In this document: positions 7,809 to 16,657 of the stretch, piece by piece
Layout of the letters: every line of letters starts with the position of its first letter
Numbering within the stretch: the first letter of the stretch is position 1
Origin: an uncultured Eubacteriales bacterium
Lineage (GTDB): Bacteria; Bacillota; Clostridia; Oscillospirales; CAG-272
Assembly: GCA_900546695.1 (NCBI GenBank)
Contig: URDX01000011.1
Span: 1-58,509, forward strand
Length of the DNA stretch: 58,509 nucleotides
Direction of reading: 5' to 3'
The notes under the pieces: model-generated
Told to the model about the DNA's origin: nothing
What the model saw: only the letters and a program-made list of their open reading frames with translations
The model's database searches: none
Made by a program: the position numbers and the translations under genes

Positions 7809-9806
7809 TCAGCCCATGTCTACGCCGACGCACTTATAGAAATATCTCGACCATGCCACCGAGTTATGGCTCTGGATATTGCCGACGAACAGGATATCGG
7901 TCAGACCGTAGTTTTTGTAGGTCTGCGCGATATTTTCGTCGCAGTAGCGCGGGTCGATGACGATGATATTTCCGTAGTGCTCCGCGAGGAAGGGAACAAA
8001 TGCGTTTCCGTAGGAGTCCTTGAGCACGAGTATCGAGCGATACTGCGGATTTGAGGGGACGTTTATCACCGTAAACGGGTTGTCGCTCGCGATGAATGAC
8101 AGGTAGTTGCCGTATTCGGATATAATCAGGCGGTCGTATGTCTGAGTCGAGCCGTCGCGGCGGGTAACGGTCATGGTCGCCGCTTTGGTCGGGTAGTACA
8201 CCTCGACCGAATCGCGGAAGCTCTTTACCCTTGCATCCCCCGTAAAGGAGTACATCGAGCCCTGAAAATCGTCGTTTATCACCTCGTGCTGCATATCGGA
8301 GAGCGGTGTCGGGGTGAGCCCGACCGATTCCGCAAAGGCGCGGTATGCGTAGTATGCGCCGAGCTGAGTCCAATGGTGGTCGCTCTTGAAATACAGATAT
8401 TCCTTGCGGTGCGAATATATCTCCGAGTAGCTGTTGACAAAGTTTGTGTCGGTAAAGCGCGACTGCATTGCATCGAGCACCCACTTCTGGTCGGTAAAGT
8501 TCGCGGTGACATCGGGGTCGTCGACGACAATTGCCGATACGGGGCAGGGCAGCACGCTGACCCGCGTACCCGGGAACAGCGATGCGTAGTACTGCGCGCA
8601 CTGCGCGAGATAGCCGACCGCAGTCTCGCCGTAGCCCGAGATGGTGTAGACGGCATCGCCGTAGATGAACATACCGCTGCCGATAAAGTCGGCTTCCGCG
8701 CCCTGATTTTCGCTCACGCCCGCCGTGCGGACGTGAATATCGCAGCTGCTGCTCGATTCTCCGTATGTGAGCGTCAGGGTGCTGTCGCCCTCCGCGTTTG
8801 CGGTGATTATGATGCTCTCGCCGTCAAGCGTCGCGCTCGCGGCATCGCCAGAGCAGGAGAGCGAAAGCTCGCCCGTGCCCGTTACCGTGATGTCGAGCGT
8901 TGCGGTGCTGCCGACGTACAGGGTGATGTCGGATTCCGAGAGGGTCACGGTGACCGCTTCGGGCGGCTCTGCGAGCCGCTTGAAAAAGCCCGCCTTGTCG
9001 CCGTTCCAGCGCTTTGCCGCACGTCTGCCGAGCTCCTCAAGCCGCTGCTCTTCGTCGGGTGAGAGGGTGTCGTCGGTCATTGCGGGCGCGTCAAGCACCG
9101 ACAGCCCGCCGCGCGGACCCGTCAACGAGCCTATCTTCTGTGACAGCGACATCAGCCGCTCTCTGCCGATGAATGTGTCCGAGAAGTGCAGCGAGAGCCC
9201 CGAGAAGTATTCGCCGCTGCGCAGCGCCTCTGCGGAGTAGGTCGGCATCGGGGTCAGGGAGCGGTTCTCGCTCTCGGATACGGTGGGGCGGTTCGACTGA
9301 AATGCGTTGTATGCAGAGACCGCACACAGCGCGGTACCGAGCACCGCAAGACATACGCGCTCCGCCGTTCTTGCGGGGGGCTTGCGCTCTGTCGATTTTG
9401 CGGGGGAGTTGCGTTCGGCGGGCTTTGCTGATTTTTCGCCGCTTCTGCACCCTTTCGATTTTGCGGGAGTTATGTGGTTTTCGTTTTTCTCGGGAGCAGT
9501 GTGCATCGCCTTGGAAGCGTCGGCGTGCTTCTCCGCGCCGTCAGGAAACCTTTGCTTCTTAACTTTTGAAGGCGCTATATTCTTTGTCGCTTTTGCCGAG
9601 CCTGAGTGCTTCGCAGCCTTTGCGGGAGCGTTATTTTCGCCCCGCCGCGGTGACGCATTGCGCCTGCGGCGGCGTGTGTCGGGACCTATCAGAAACTCAT
9701 CGTTTCCATCGTCCTCGACGAACGCCTCATAGTTTATGTTGTTTATTGCGCCGAGCGGCTTGCTTTCCCGTCGCTCGTATGCCTTATCACTTCTTTTTTT
9801 CATCAT
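7809..9806 (-). CDS. DHHW/AlgX-like SGNH-fold protein with Ig-like insert, partner of MBOAT
   Basis: A 665-aa type II membrane protein. Residues 1-150 are Lys/Arg/Pro/Ala-rich and probably disordered in the cytoplasm. One membrane helix (about 151-169) follows. Around 255-330 lies a bacterial Ig-like segment (VTVTLSESDITLYVGSTATL onward), then a DHHW-family domain with SDHHWTQLG (DHHW at 476-479) and KDSYGN (about 597-602). Those are the His and Ser motifs of AlgJ/AlgX-like acyl-transfer enzymes. The MBOAT gene lies 6 bp upstream in the same operon, the usual arrangement: MBOAT moves acyl groups across the membrane and the SGNH partner transfers them to a surface polymer. The two adjacent ATGs at 9806/9803 are equivalent start choices. 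The long basic N-tail and the Ig insert are unusual for the family. Confidence 0.85.
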   Translation of the reverse strand: MMKKRSDKAYERRESKPLGAINNINYEAFVEDDGNDEFLIGPDTRRRRRNASPRRGENNAPAKAAKHSGSAKATKNIAPSKVKKQRFPDGAEKHADASKAMHTAPEKNENHITPAKSKGCRSGEKSAKPAERNSPAKSTERKPPARTAERVCLAVLGTALCAVSAYNAFQSNRPTVSESENRSLTPMPTYSAEALRSGEYFSGLSLHFSDTFIGRERLMSLSQKIGSLTGPRGGLSVLDAPAMTDDTLSPDEEQRLEELGRRAAKRWNGDKAGFFKRLAEPPEAVTVTLSESDITLYVGSTATLDITVTGTGELSLSCSGDAASATLDGESIIITANAEGDSTLTLTYGESSSSCDIHVRTAGVSENQGAEADFIGSGMFIYGDAVYTISGYGETAVGYLAQCAQYYASLFPGTRVSVLPCPVSAIVVDDPDVTANFTDQKWVLDAMQSRFTDTNFVNSYSEIYSHRKEYLYFKSDHHWTQLGAYYAYRAFAESVGLTPTPLSDMQHEVINDDFQGSMYSFTGDARVKSFRDSVEVYYPTKAATMTVTRRDGSTQTYDRLIISEYGNYLSFIASDNPFTVINVPSNPQYRSILVLKDSYGNAFVPFLAEHYGNIIVIDPRYCDENIAQTYKNYGLTDILFVGNIQSHNSVAWSRYFYKCVGVDMG

Positions 9807-9812
9807 CTTTTA

Positions 9813-11291
9813 TCAGAACCTGAAATACAAGAACGGATTATACGTATTGCCGACCAGGCATGCACTTGAAGCGGCGACCGTCACAAGCACAAGCACCGTG
9901 CTCGCGGCAGCTCTGAGCCATGCGGGCGGGGTGCCGAATCGGCTGAACAGCAGTCGGCGCAGCGCGGGGAAAATCGGCAGCGAGAGCAGCAGCGCGGCGA
10001 TGATAAGATAGAGATATTCGCGCAGCACCGCCTCGGTAAAGATATTCGAGAAGCCGCATACGCCGATGCCGAGCAGCCTGCCGAGCGAGACGAACACGTC
10101 GCTCTCATAGCTGAATATCGCCATTCCGAACACGGTTATCAGCGCAAAATACAGATGCGCGAGAATACCGCCCGGTACTCGGGGAACATGCTTTTTCAGG
10201 TGCGGCTGTATGAACATTTCAAGCGTGAGCAGCACAAAATAATACAGCCCCCATAGCACGTAGTTCCAGCTCGCACCGTGCCACAGCCCCGTAGCCGACC
10301 ACACGCACAGCAGCGCCGTCACGGTCACGATATTGCGCGCCGCTTTCTTGTGCCCGTGCGCGCGCAGTCTGCGGGAGAGTGCGGACATCGGTCCGCTGCG
10401 CATCACGGGGTAGAAAAGGTAATCGCGGAACCATGTCGAGAGCGAGATGTGCCAGCGATGCCAGAATTCGGTCGCGCTTGCCGATACGAAGGGGTAGTTG
10501 AAGTTCTCGGGAAAGCGAAAGCCGAGCATTCGCCCGAGACCTATCGCCATATCGCTGTAGCCCGAAAAATCGAAGTATATCTGCAGCGTAAAGAGCAGCG
10601 CACGCGCCCATACGGTAGTCAGCGCAGGGGCGACGGTCAGCGCGTCGAGTGCGGCGACCGCGGCTGCGCAGTAGTTCGAGATGAGCACTTTTTTTCCGAG
10701 TCCGCGCGCGAAGCGGCAGAGTCCGCGAAAGACATCGTGCGTATTCGGCTTTATATTGTCGAGAGCGGGCGCGATATCGCCGTAGCGGACGATGGGACCC
10801 GCTATCAGCTGCGGGAAAAACGATATGTAGAGCAGCAGCCGCGCAAACGAGCGCTGCGGTGGGTAGAGCCCGCGGTATACGTCTATGATATATGACAGCG
10901 CCTGAAATATGAAAAAGCTGATGCCTATCGGCAGACGTATCCCCGGCAGCGGGAGCGAGCTGCCGAACAACGAGTTCACCGTTCCGACGGCAAAATCGGT
11001 ATATTTAAAAACGCCGAGCAGCGACAGATTCAGCAGCACCGCGATAACGCACAGCACCCTGCGTGTGCGGTCGCTATGCCCGCCCTGCTCGCCTATCAGT
11101 CTGCCGAGCAGATAGTCGACGAGCACCGTGCCTATCATCAGAAGAACATAGATTGGCTCTCCCCATGCGTAAAAGAGCAGGGAAGCGATTATGAGCAGCG
11201 CGCGGCGAAAGCCCGTGCGCGGTACGGCGTAAAACAGCAGCAGAAGCGGCGGCAGAAAGCCGTATATGAAAAACAGACTTGAAAACAGCAT
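9813..11291 (-). CDS. MBOAT O-acyltransferase (AlgI/DltB-like)
   Basis: A 492-aa polytopic membrane enzyme that passes acyl (usually acetyl) groups across the membrane for surface-polymer modification. Family features are LPIGISFFIFQALSYIIDVYRG, SFFPQLIAGPIVRY, IYFDFSGYSDMAIGLGRMLG and EFWHRWHISLSTWFRDYLFYP. The presumed catalytic His is in GLWHGASWNYVLWG (about H338). Length is typical. The ATG at 11291 was preferred over the frame's earlier ATG at 11321 because CGGAGAATT lies directly before it. The DHHW partner starts 6 bp after the stop. The polymer (teichoic acid, exopolysaccharide or peptidoglycan) is not shown by the context; no dltA/dltC is seen. Confidence 0.93.
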   Translation of the reverse strand: MLFSSLFFIYGFLPPLLLLFYAVPRTGFRRALLIIASLLFYAWGEPIYVLLMIGTVLVDYLLGRLIGEQGGHSDRTRRVLCVIAVLLNLSLLGVFKYTDFAVGTVNSLFGSSLPLPGIRLPIGISFFIFQALSYIIDVYRGLYPPQRSFARLLLYISFFPQLIAGPIVRYGDIAPALDNIKPNTHDVFRGLCRFARGLGKKVLISNYCAAAVAALDALTVAPALTTVWARALLFTLQIYFDFSGYSDMAIGLGRMLGFRFPENFNYPFVSASATEFWHRWHISLSTWFRDYLFYPVMRSGPMSALSRRLRAHGHKKAARNIVTVTALLCVWSATGLWHGASWNYVLWGLYYFVLLTLEMFIQPHLKKHVPRVPGGILAHLYFALITVFGMAIFSYESDVFVSLGRLLGIGVCGFSNIFTEAVLREYLYLIIAALLLSLPIFPALRRLLFSRFGTPPAWLRAAASTVLVLVTVAASSACLVGNTYNPFLYFRF

Positions 11292-11915
11292 AATTCTCCG
11301 ACGGCTCCGCGGCAGCCGCACAGAGCCTGTATATCGTATTATTCTTATTATGAATCGTTACGTACGCCCGCAGTATCCGCTCTGCACGGCACGCGATTAA
11401 GCCTCTGTCGGCATCCGCCCTGCGCGGGCACCGAATTCAACCGCCTGTCGAAAAAACTCAACCATATTATATATGTCGCTTTGCCGCGGTATATGCGGGC
11501 GGGTATCGCTCGGTCTGTTTGTGCAGACCGACGGCTGGGAAAGCGGGAATTTGCCCATGAGGCAACGCACATTTTACCTCTAAGTTTTGTTTCTTTTCAA
11601 TATTCTAACATATTTTTTGTGAAAGTCAAGCGAAACGGGGGACATAAAAATGCCGATTTTTTATCATATAATGTAGAAAAAGCTCGATTATGCTCGGGTA
11701 TTACGCAAGACTGAAAATCGTTATATTTTTCGGCTATAATAACACAAGTATTTGACGGGAATTGGTGGTAAAGTACTGTATGAGGAATTATCGTGTGTAA
11801 TTGTACCTATGCGAATTTGCACTTTGGAAGAAAACGCCTCCTGCGTGCTTATTTGGTTCAGCGTTACCGTTATTTCGCGGTGGTCATACTTCTGCATCCG
11901 GAGGATTTTTTCACG
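11292..11915. other. Divergent intergenic region upstream of the glycan locus
   Basis: A 624-bp gap between the minus-strand MBOAT gene and the plus-strand glycan locus. It is AT-rich from about 11570. The only promoter-like match noticed on the plus strand is CTGAAA-N18-TATAAT at 11711-11740. No clear promoter for the minus operon, no operator pair and no small gene could be supported. Confidence 0.5.
11711..11740 (+). promoter_or_regulatory. Possible promoter of the beta-helix gene cluster
   Basis: CTGAAA (11711-11716), 18-bp spacer, TATAAT (11735-11740). The -10 is perfect and the -35 is two bases off. It is the best candidate ahead of the long same-strand run that starts at 11916. Confidence 0.35.
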
Positions 11916-14417
11916 GTGAAAAGTGATATGAAGAAAACAAGGACAATAATACGGCATATTTCAAATGCCATCCCGGCAGGCAAGCTCGCCGTTATTACCG
12001 GCGACGGGCTTGACGGTGCAAGCTTCGTCTTCCGTCGGCTGTACTCCGACCGCGCGTCGGTGCTTGCCGCAATAAAGTCGGGCGCGATGCTTTTCGAGGT
12101 CGGCGAGACCGCAGAGAGCGCGGAGGTCGTCAAGGTCTCCGATGGACATGTTGCAACGGTCATAACCCCGGACGGAGATTTTTCCGGCTGGAGCGTTACG
12201 GCGGAGCGCGACGGTGAGGTCAGTGCACCGCACTTGTTCAATATTCCCGTTATTTCATGGCTTCAGAACGATTCCGTCTGCGCGGGTGAGGGCATCCGCA
12301 TCTTCGGTCAGTGCTTTGCGGCACCCGATCGCTTCGACCGCGTCGGCGTTTGTGACGACGGCGTGCACGGCTACGGCAGAATGCTCTCCGAGGGGCACGG
12401 TGTGTCGGTATTCATGCGCGACAGCGCGGGTGCGGTGTATGAACTCGATGTTACCGAGGCTTCCTGCTACGAGATACGCGCAAATGTCCCCGCACCTGTT
12501 TCGCTCGGCGCATGCACCCTTTATGTGATGAACGAGTCGAGCGGCGCGGTTGCCGTGCTCGAGACCGAGGTGCATCCCGCAGGATATTTTAGTTGCGCGA
12601 AGAATACCGAGCGTGTATTTAATGTCGTCGAGTACGGCGCGGTGGGCGTTATTCAGCGCTCCTACGATTACGCGCGCGAGATAACCTACGAAAAACTTCC
12701 CGACAGCGCGCCCGGTTTTCAGCGTGCGCTTGACGCTGCGGGAGCAAACGGCGGAGGTACCGTACTTGTTCCGAACGGTCGGTATCACTTCTACGGACCT
12801 ATCTTCATCCCGCGCGGCGTTCGCCTTGTCGGCGAGGACCCGAACCGCGTATGGCTTGAGCTGCCGCTCGGTATGGGGCCTGTCGACGGCTGGGGCGACT
12901 GGAGAGAGGGCTCGAAGATAAACGTATTCATCGTCGGAGAGGGCGATTTTGAGGTCGAGAATCTCAATATCATGAGCGTCTACTCCCCCGTTGTTATCGG
13001 CGCACCCGTGAACGAGGGCTGCCGCGCAAAGCTCGGCGATGATAAATTCAATCACACCCCCTGCTACGAGAACCTGCTCGATCAGACGAGGGATGCGAAC
13101 AACGTTGTTATCCGCAACTGCCACATCTATCAGTCTCCTACATATATAGAGCACCGCAAGGCGGACCGCACCGAGCCGTTCTTTACGAGCGAGTACGAGA
13201 ATTCCCGCCGCGGCGCACAGCCCGTTACCAACTACGGCGCGATAGTCAACGTATGGACCGCTATCGCGATCAAGGGAACAAATATCACGGTAGAGAATAA
13301 TGTGATAGAGGGAGGCGGTGACTGCCTGTGCATAATGGGCGCGCAGAACTGTCTCATCCGCAATAATATAATGGTCGGCGGTGATATGGCGGGCTGCATG
13401 TCCTTCTTCTCAACGTCGTACAACCCCGATAACAGCTGGCGCAGACAGTGCCGCAACATCATTCTCGAGGGCAACGAATTCAGCATTCAGTCCAAGACCA
13501 GCCGTGCGATATTCTGGATAATGGAGGAGCATGCCAACTACTACATGGCTCACAACGTGATTAAGCCGCTGTACTGGCACTGCGATTCCGAGGGCTTCTG
13601 CTTCCATATCTGGAGCAACCACATGCTTGCGCCTACAAAGAGCTTTGACGGACGTAAGATAACCTTTGATATGGACGGCGTTTATAAGCAGTACGGCAAC
13701 GCATGGGGGCTCATGAAGGACGGAAAGTTCATCCCCGGCGTATTCGGACGCGGCTGCATCTATGTCACGGGCGGCACGGGCATCGGTACACGCATCCCGA
13801 TCGTGTCCAATGACGAGGATTCGGTCACGATGGCATACGAGCCCGACTGTGAGCTTGACGAGACGAGCGTTGTATGTCTGTCTGATTTCAAGAAATTCGA
13901 GAATACATATATAGTTGAAAACGAGGTCGGCGCGCTCGGCAGAGGTATCTACTACTGGGGCGGTACCTACTCGAACGTAGTCGACGGAAATGAGCTCTGC
14001 GACAACGGAGGTATCCTGATGGAGGACCTTTCGGGCTGCGGAGACACATGGCAGAGCGCGGGCGAGCTGTTCGGTCAGATACTGAACAACCGCGTATACC
14101 GCGGACGCGCGTTCTACTCCAACAGCAGTACGATAGGCGTACTCGGCGGAAAGACGCACGACACATCGGTCTCGGTTATCGTCCGCGGCAACGTTGCGGA
14201 GGACGATACGACGTATGTCGCACTGCCCCGCCGCAGTCACGAGGACGGCAGCTTCAGCTACCGCGGAATCGTGTTCGAGGATAATCTCAGCCGCAACAGT
14301 GAGTACGGCACCGAGCTCGGCAGCGGCGTAAGCGTAGTTATCCGCGGTGCAAGGTACGAGAACGTCAAGACCGAGATAGCCGACGAGGGCGCGGACCTTA
14401 CCGTGCTCGACCGCTGA
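11916..14417 (+). CDS. Cytoplasmic pectate-lyase-3-like right-handed beta-helix protein
   Basis: An 833-aa protein without a signal peptide. Residues about 1-235 look like one or two beta-sandwich domains. From about 240 on there is a right-handed parallel beta-helix whose first turns fit the Pectate_lyase_3/GH28-related pattern (GFQRALDAAGANGGGTVLVP, then GRYHFYGPIFIPRGVRLVGE). Asn-rich turn repeats follow, such as ITVENNVIEGGGDCLCIMG and CLIRNNIMVGG. The start is either GTG 11916 (GGAGGA about 10 nt upstream, preferred) or ATG 11928 in the same frame. It heads the run of beta-helix genes but differs from the six paralogues downstream. A hydrolase or lyase acting on an imported oligosaccharide is inference; catalytic residues were not identified. 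Confidence 0.75.
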   Translation: MKSDMKKTRTIIRHISNAIPAGKLAVITGDGLDGASFVFRRLYSDRASVLAAIKSGAMLFEVGETAESAEVVKVSDGHVATVITPDGDFSGWSVTAERDGEVSAPHLFNIPVISWLQNDSVCAGEGIRIFGQCFAAPDRFDRVGVCDDGVHGYGRMLSEGHGVSVFMRDSAGAVYELDVTEASCYEIRANVPAPVSLGACTLYVMNESSGAVAVLETEVHPAGYFSCAKNTERVFNVVEYGAVGVIQRSYDYAREITYEKLPDSAPGFQRALDAAGANGGGTVLVPNGRYHFYGPIFIPRGVRLVGEDPNRVWLELPLGMGPVDGWGDWREGSKINVFIVGEGDFEVENLNIMSVYSPVVIGAPVNEGCRAKLGDDKFNHTPCYENLLDQTRDANNVVIRNCHIYQSPTYIEHRKADRTEPFFTSEYENSRRGAQPVTNYGAIVNVWTAIAIKGTNITVENNVIEGGGDCLCIMGAQNCLIRNNIMVGGDMAGCMSFFSTSYNPDNSWRRQCRNIILEGNEFSIQSKTSRAIFWIMEEHANYYMAHNVIKPLYWHCDSEGFCFHIWSNHMLAPTKSFDGRKITFDMDGVYKQYGNAWGLMKDGKFIPGVFGRGCIYVTGGTGIGTRIPIVSNDEDSVTMAYEPDCELDETSVVCLSDFKKFENTYIVENEVGALGRGIYYWGGTYSNVVDGNELCDNGGILMEDLSGCGDTWQSAGELFGQILNNRVYRGRAFYSNSSTIGVLGGKTHDTSVSVIVRGNVAEDDTTYVALPRRSHEDGSFSYRGIVFEDNLSRNSEYGTELGSGVSVVIRGARYENVKTEIADEGADLTVLDR

Positions 14418-14539
14418 GCGGACGGACTTCTCAATACAAAGCAAAGGACACCGAGCCGCCGGGGGCGGCAGGCAAAATACAATCATCTGCGGCGGCAGAG
14501 CCGTCGCCGGTACGCAGGGCGTACCGAAAGGAGAACACC

Positions 14540-16540
14540 ATGGAAAAGATTTTCTACATATCCGCGGGCTTTGTCGGCGGAGACGGGAGTAAGGATAGGC
14601 CTTTCGGCTCCTTTACCGAGGCGAGAGACACCATCCGTACTCTTCGTGCCGCAGGCACGGTCGGTGCCGATGATGCGGTGACCGTGCTCGTGCACGGCGG
14701 TGAGTATGACTTTGCCGAGACCTTCGTGCTCGATGAGCGCGATGCGGGTCGTGAGGGCGCACCCATGACGTACAAGGCATGTGACGGCGAAAAGGTCGTC
14801 ATAAGCGGAGGCAGAACGCTCAAGACCGAGCGATTCTACCGCCCCGATGCTGCGGATGTTGCCAGCGTTGCAAAGAAGTATCCCGAGGCTGCCGAGCGTA
14901 TCGTCGCATACGACCTGCTCGCCGACGGAATAAAGATAGACGACGGTCTCCAGGTCTACTGGAACGGAAACCGCGCAACGCTCGCCCGCTACCCCAATAC
15001 GGCTTACTCCTTCATGGATGAGGTCACGGGTACCGAGGTCGACGCAGAGGGCAATCCGTGCGGCTCGCAGGAGGGCACGGGCAAGGTCAGACAGTGGGAT
15101 TACGAGTTCACCGACCCCGATAATATCGTCGAGACCTGGGAGAGCGTAGAGGGTGTCAAGATAGACGGAAACTTCTACATCGACTGGGCATCCACGAGCG
15201 GCTGTCTCACGGGTCGCGACCCTGAGAAGCACCGCGTGTCCATCCACTGCAACGGCGAGGCGCGCAAGGGCGGAAGATACTACTTCTCCAACATCCTTGA
15301 CGAGCTCGATATCCCTGGTGAGTACTATGTCGACGCAAAGCGCGGCATCCTCTACTTTTATCCCGAGCAGGATATCACCGAGACCGAGGTCATTGTAACG
15401 CAGTGCCCCGAGTTCGTCGTCAAGGTAACATCAGACTATGTCACTCTTGAGGACTTCACCATCGAGACCGCAAAAGACAGCCTCGTCAGGATCGAGGGAA
15501 CGGGCGACATCGTGCGCGGCTGCACCATCCGCCGCTGCCGTAAGTCGGGAATCCTCTTTGACGGATACAAGGCGCTCTTCTCACACAACGAGATATACAA
15601 TATCGGCGGCGAGGGTATCGACATGGGCGGCGGCGATCAGGAAAAGATGCTTCCGTCCGAGTCCGAGATATCGGATAATGTTTTCCATGATTTCGGCGAG
15701 ATCTTCCGCGTATACAACGGCGGAATCTTCTTCCGCGGCAGGGGAATCACCTGTCTGCACAACGAGTTTTACAATGCACCGCACCTTGCAATGTCAATGC
15801 TCAGCGGCGACCTTGTAATAGAGTACAATTATATTCACGATGTTTGCTACGAGGCGAACGACGCAGGCGCCGTATATCTCGGTGGCTGGTCGGCAAACGA
15901 TGTGTGCTTCTGCCACAACCTCATAAAGCATATCGTTAATATATATAAGACAGGTGCACCGAACGGCTTCTACAACGACGACGGCGGTGCGGGAAAGATT
16001 GCGAGAGCGAACCTCTTCATCGACATCGACGGAAACGCCTTTGCAATGGGCGGCGGCAGAGACAACATTATCACAGATAATATCATGATAAATACACGCC
16101 TCGCCTACGATGAGCGTCTTTACTACGATCAGTGGGAGATGCACAATGCGATCTATCCGACTGCGGGACTTTGGAACAACCTCATTCTCCATCCTGCCTA
16201 CGGCTCGAAGGAATGGGCTATCCGCTACCCGAGAACGACCTATATCAAGGCGACGAACGTCCGCGACTATCAGAGCCGCTTCGTTCCCTACGCACTCGGT
16301 CATGCAACCGTCCGCAGCAATGTCACGGTAGCAAATTCTCCCGTGCTGCGCCGCAACGATGTTCAGCCCGACACCATCCGTTTGGCGAACTTCCGCGACA
16401 ATCTCCATTATTTCTCGATCGACGATATCGGATTTGCCGATTATGAGGGCGGCGACTACCGCCTGCGTCCGGATTCCCGAATTCTGTATGAGCTTCCGGG
16501 ATTTGATGCTTGCGACTTTACCCTCTGCGGTGTAAGATAA
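14540..16540 (+). CDS. GH141-like right-handed beta-helix protein A (no signal peptide)
   Basis: First of six paralogues (666 aa). Each begins with a YxSxxGxDGxxxxPFxTxxxARDTIR-type block and a VxVHGGEY...MTYKAxxGEKVVISGG block, then a segment ending in GEYYVD...LYFYP, then a beta-helix. Two acidic motifs are shared by the set: DAGAVYLGG and, about 40 residues on, NGFYNDDGGAG; these are candidate catalytic positions. The pattern resembles the GH141 family (fucosidase/xylanase activities known), but this could not be tested. Unlike the other five, this copy begins MEKIFYISAGF with no signal peptide, so it should be cytoplasmic. The start has AAAGGAG just upstream. It lies 122 bp after the preceding beta-helix gene. 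Confidence 0.8.
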   Translation: MEKIFYISAGFVGGDGSKDRPFGSFTEARDTIRTLRAAGTVGADDAVTVLVHGGEYDFAETFVLDERDAGREGAPMTYKACDGEKVVISGGRTLKTERFYRPDAADVASVAKKYPEAAERIVAYDLLADGIKIDDGLQVYWNGNRATLARYPNTAYSFMDEVTGTEVDAEGNPCGSQEGTGKVRQWDYEFTDPDNIVETWESVEGVKIDGNFYIDWASTSGCLTGRDPEKHRVSIHCNGEARKGGRYYFSNILDELDIPGEYYVDAKRGILYFYPEQDITETEVIVTQCPEFVVKVTSDYVTLEDFTIETAKDSLVRIEGTGDIVRGCTIRRCRKSGILFDGYKALFSHNEIYNIGGEGIDMGGGDQEKMLPSESEISDNVFHDFGEIFRVYNGGIFFRGRGITCLHNEFYNAPHLAMSMLSGDLVIEYNYIHDVCYEANDAGAVYLGGWSANDVCFCHNLIKHIVNIYKTGAPNGFYNDDGGAGKIARANLFIDIDGNAFAMGGGRDNIITDNIMINTRLAYDERLYYDQWEMHNAIYPTAGLWNNLILHPAYGSKEWAIRYPRTTYIKATNVRDYQSRFVPYALGHATVRSNVTVANSPVLRRNDVQPDTIRLANFRDNLHYFSIDDIGFADYEGGDYRLRPDSRILYELPGFDACDFTLCGVR

Positions 16541-16657
16541 TCTGTGTAAGGAACATACCCCCGTCTGCAAGGCAGACAAAACGAAACGATAAGGCGAGGG
16601 AGCATATCGCGACTCCCGAGCCCGAAAATACACAAAAACGAAAGGTATGGCACAAAA

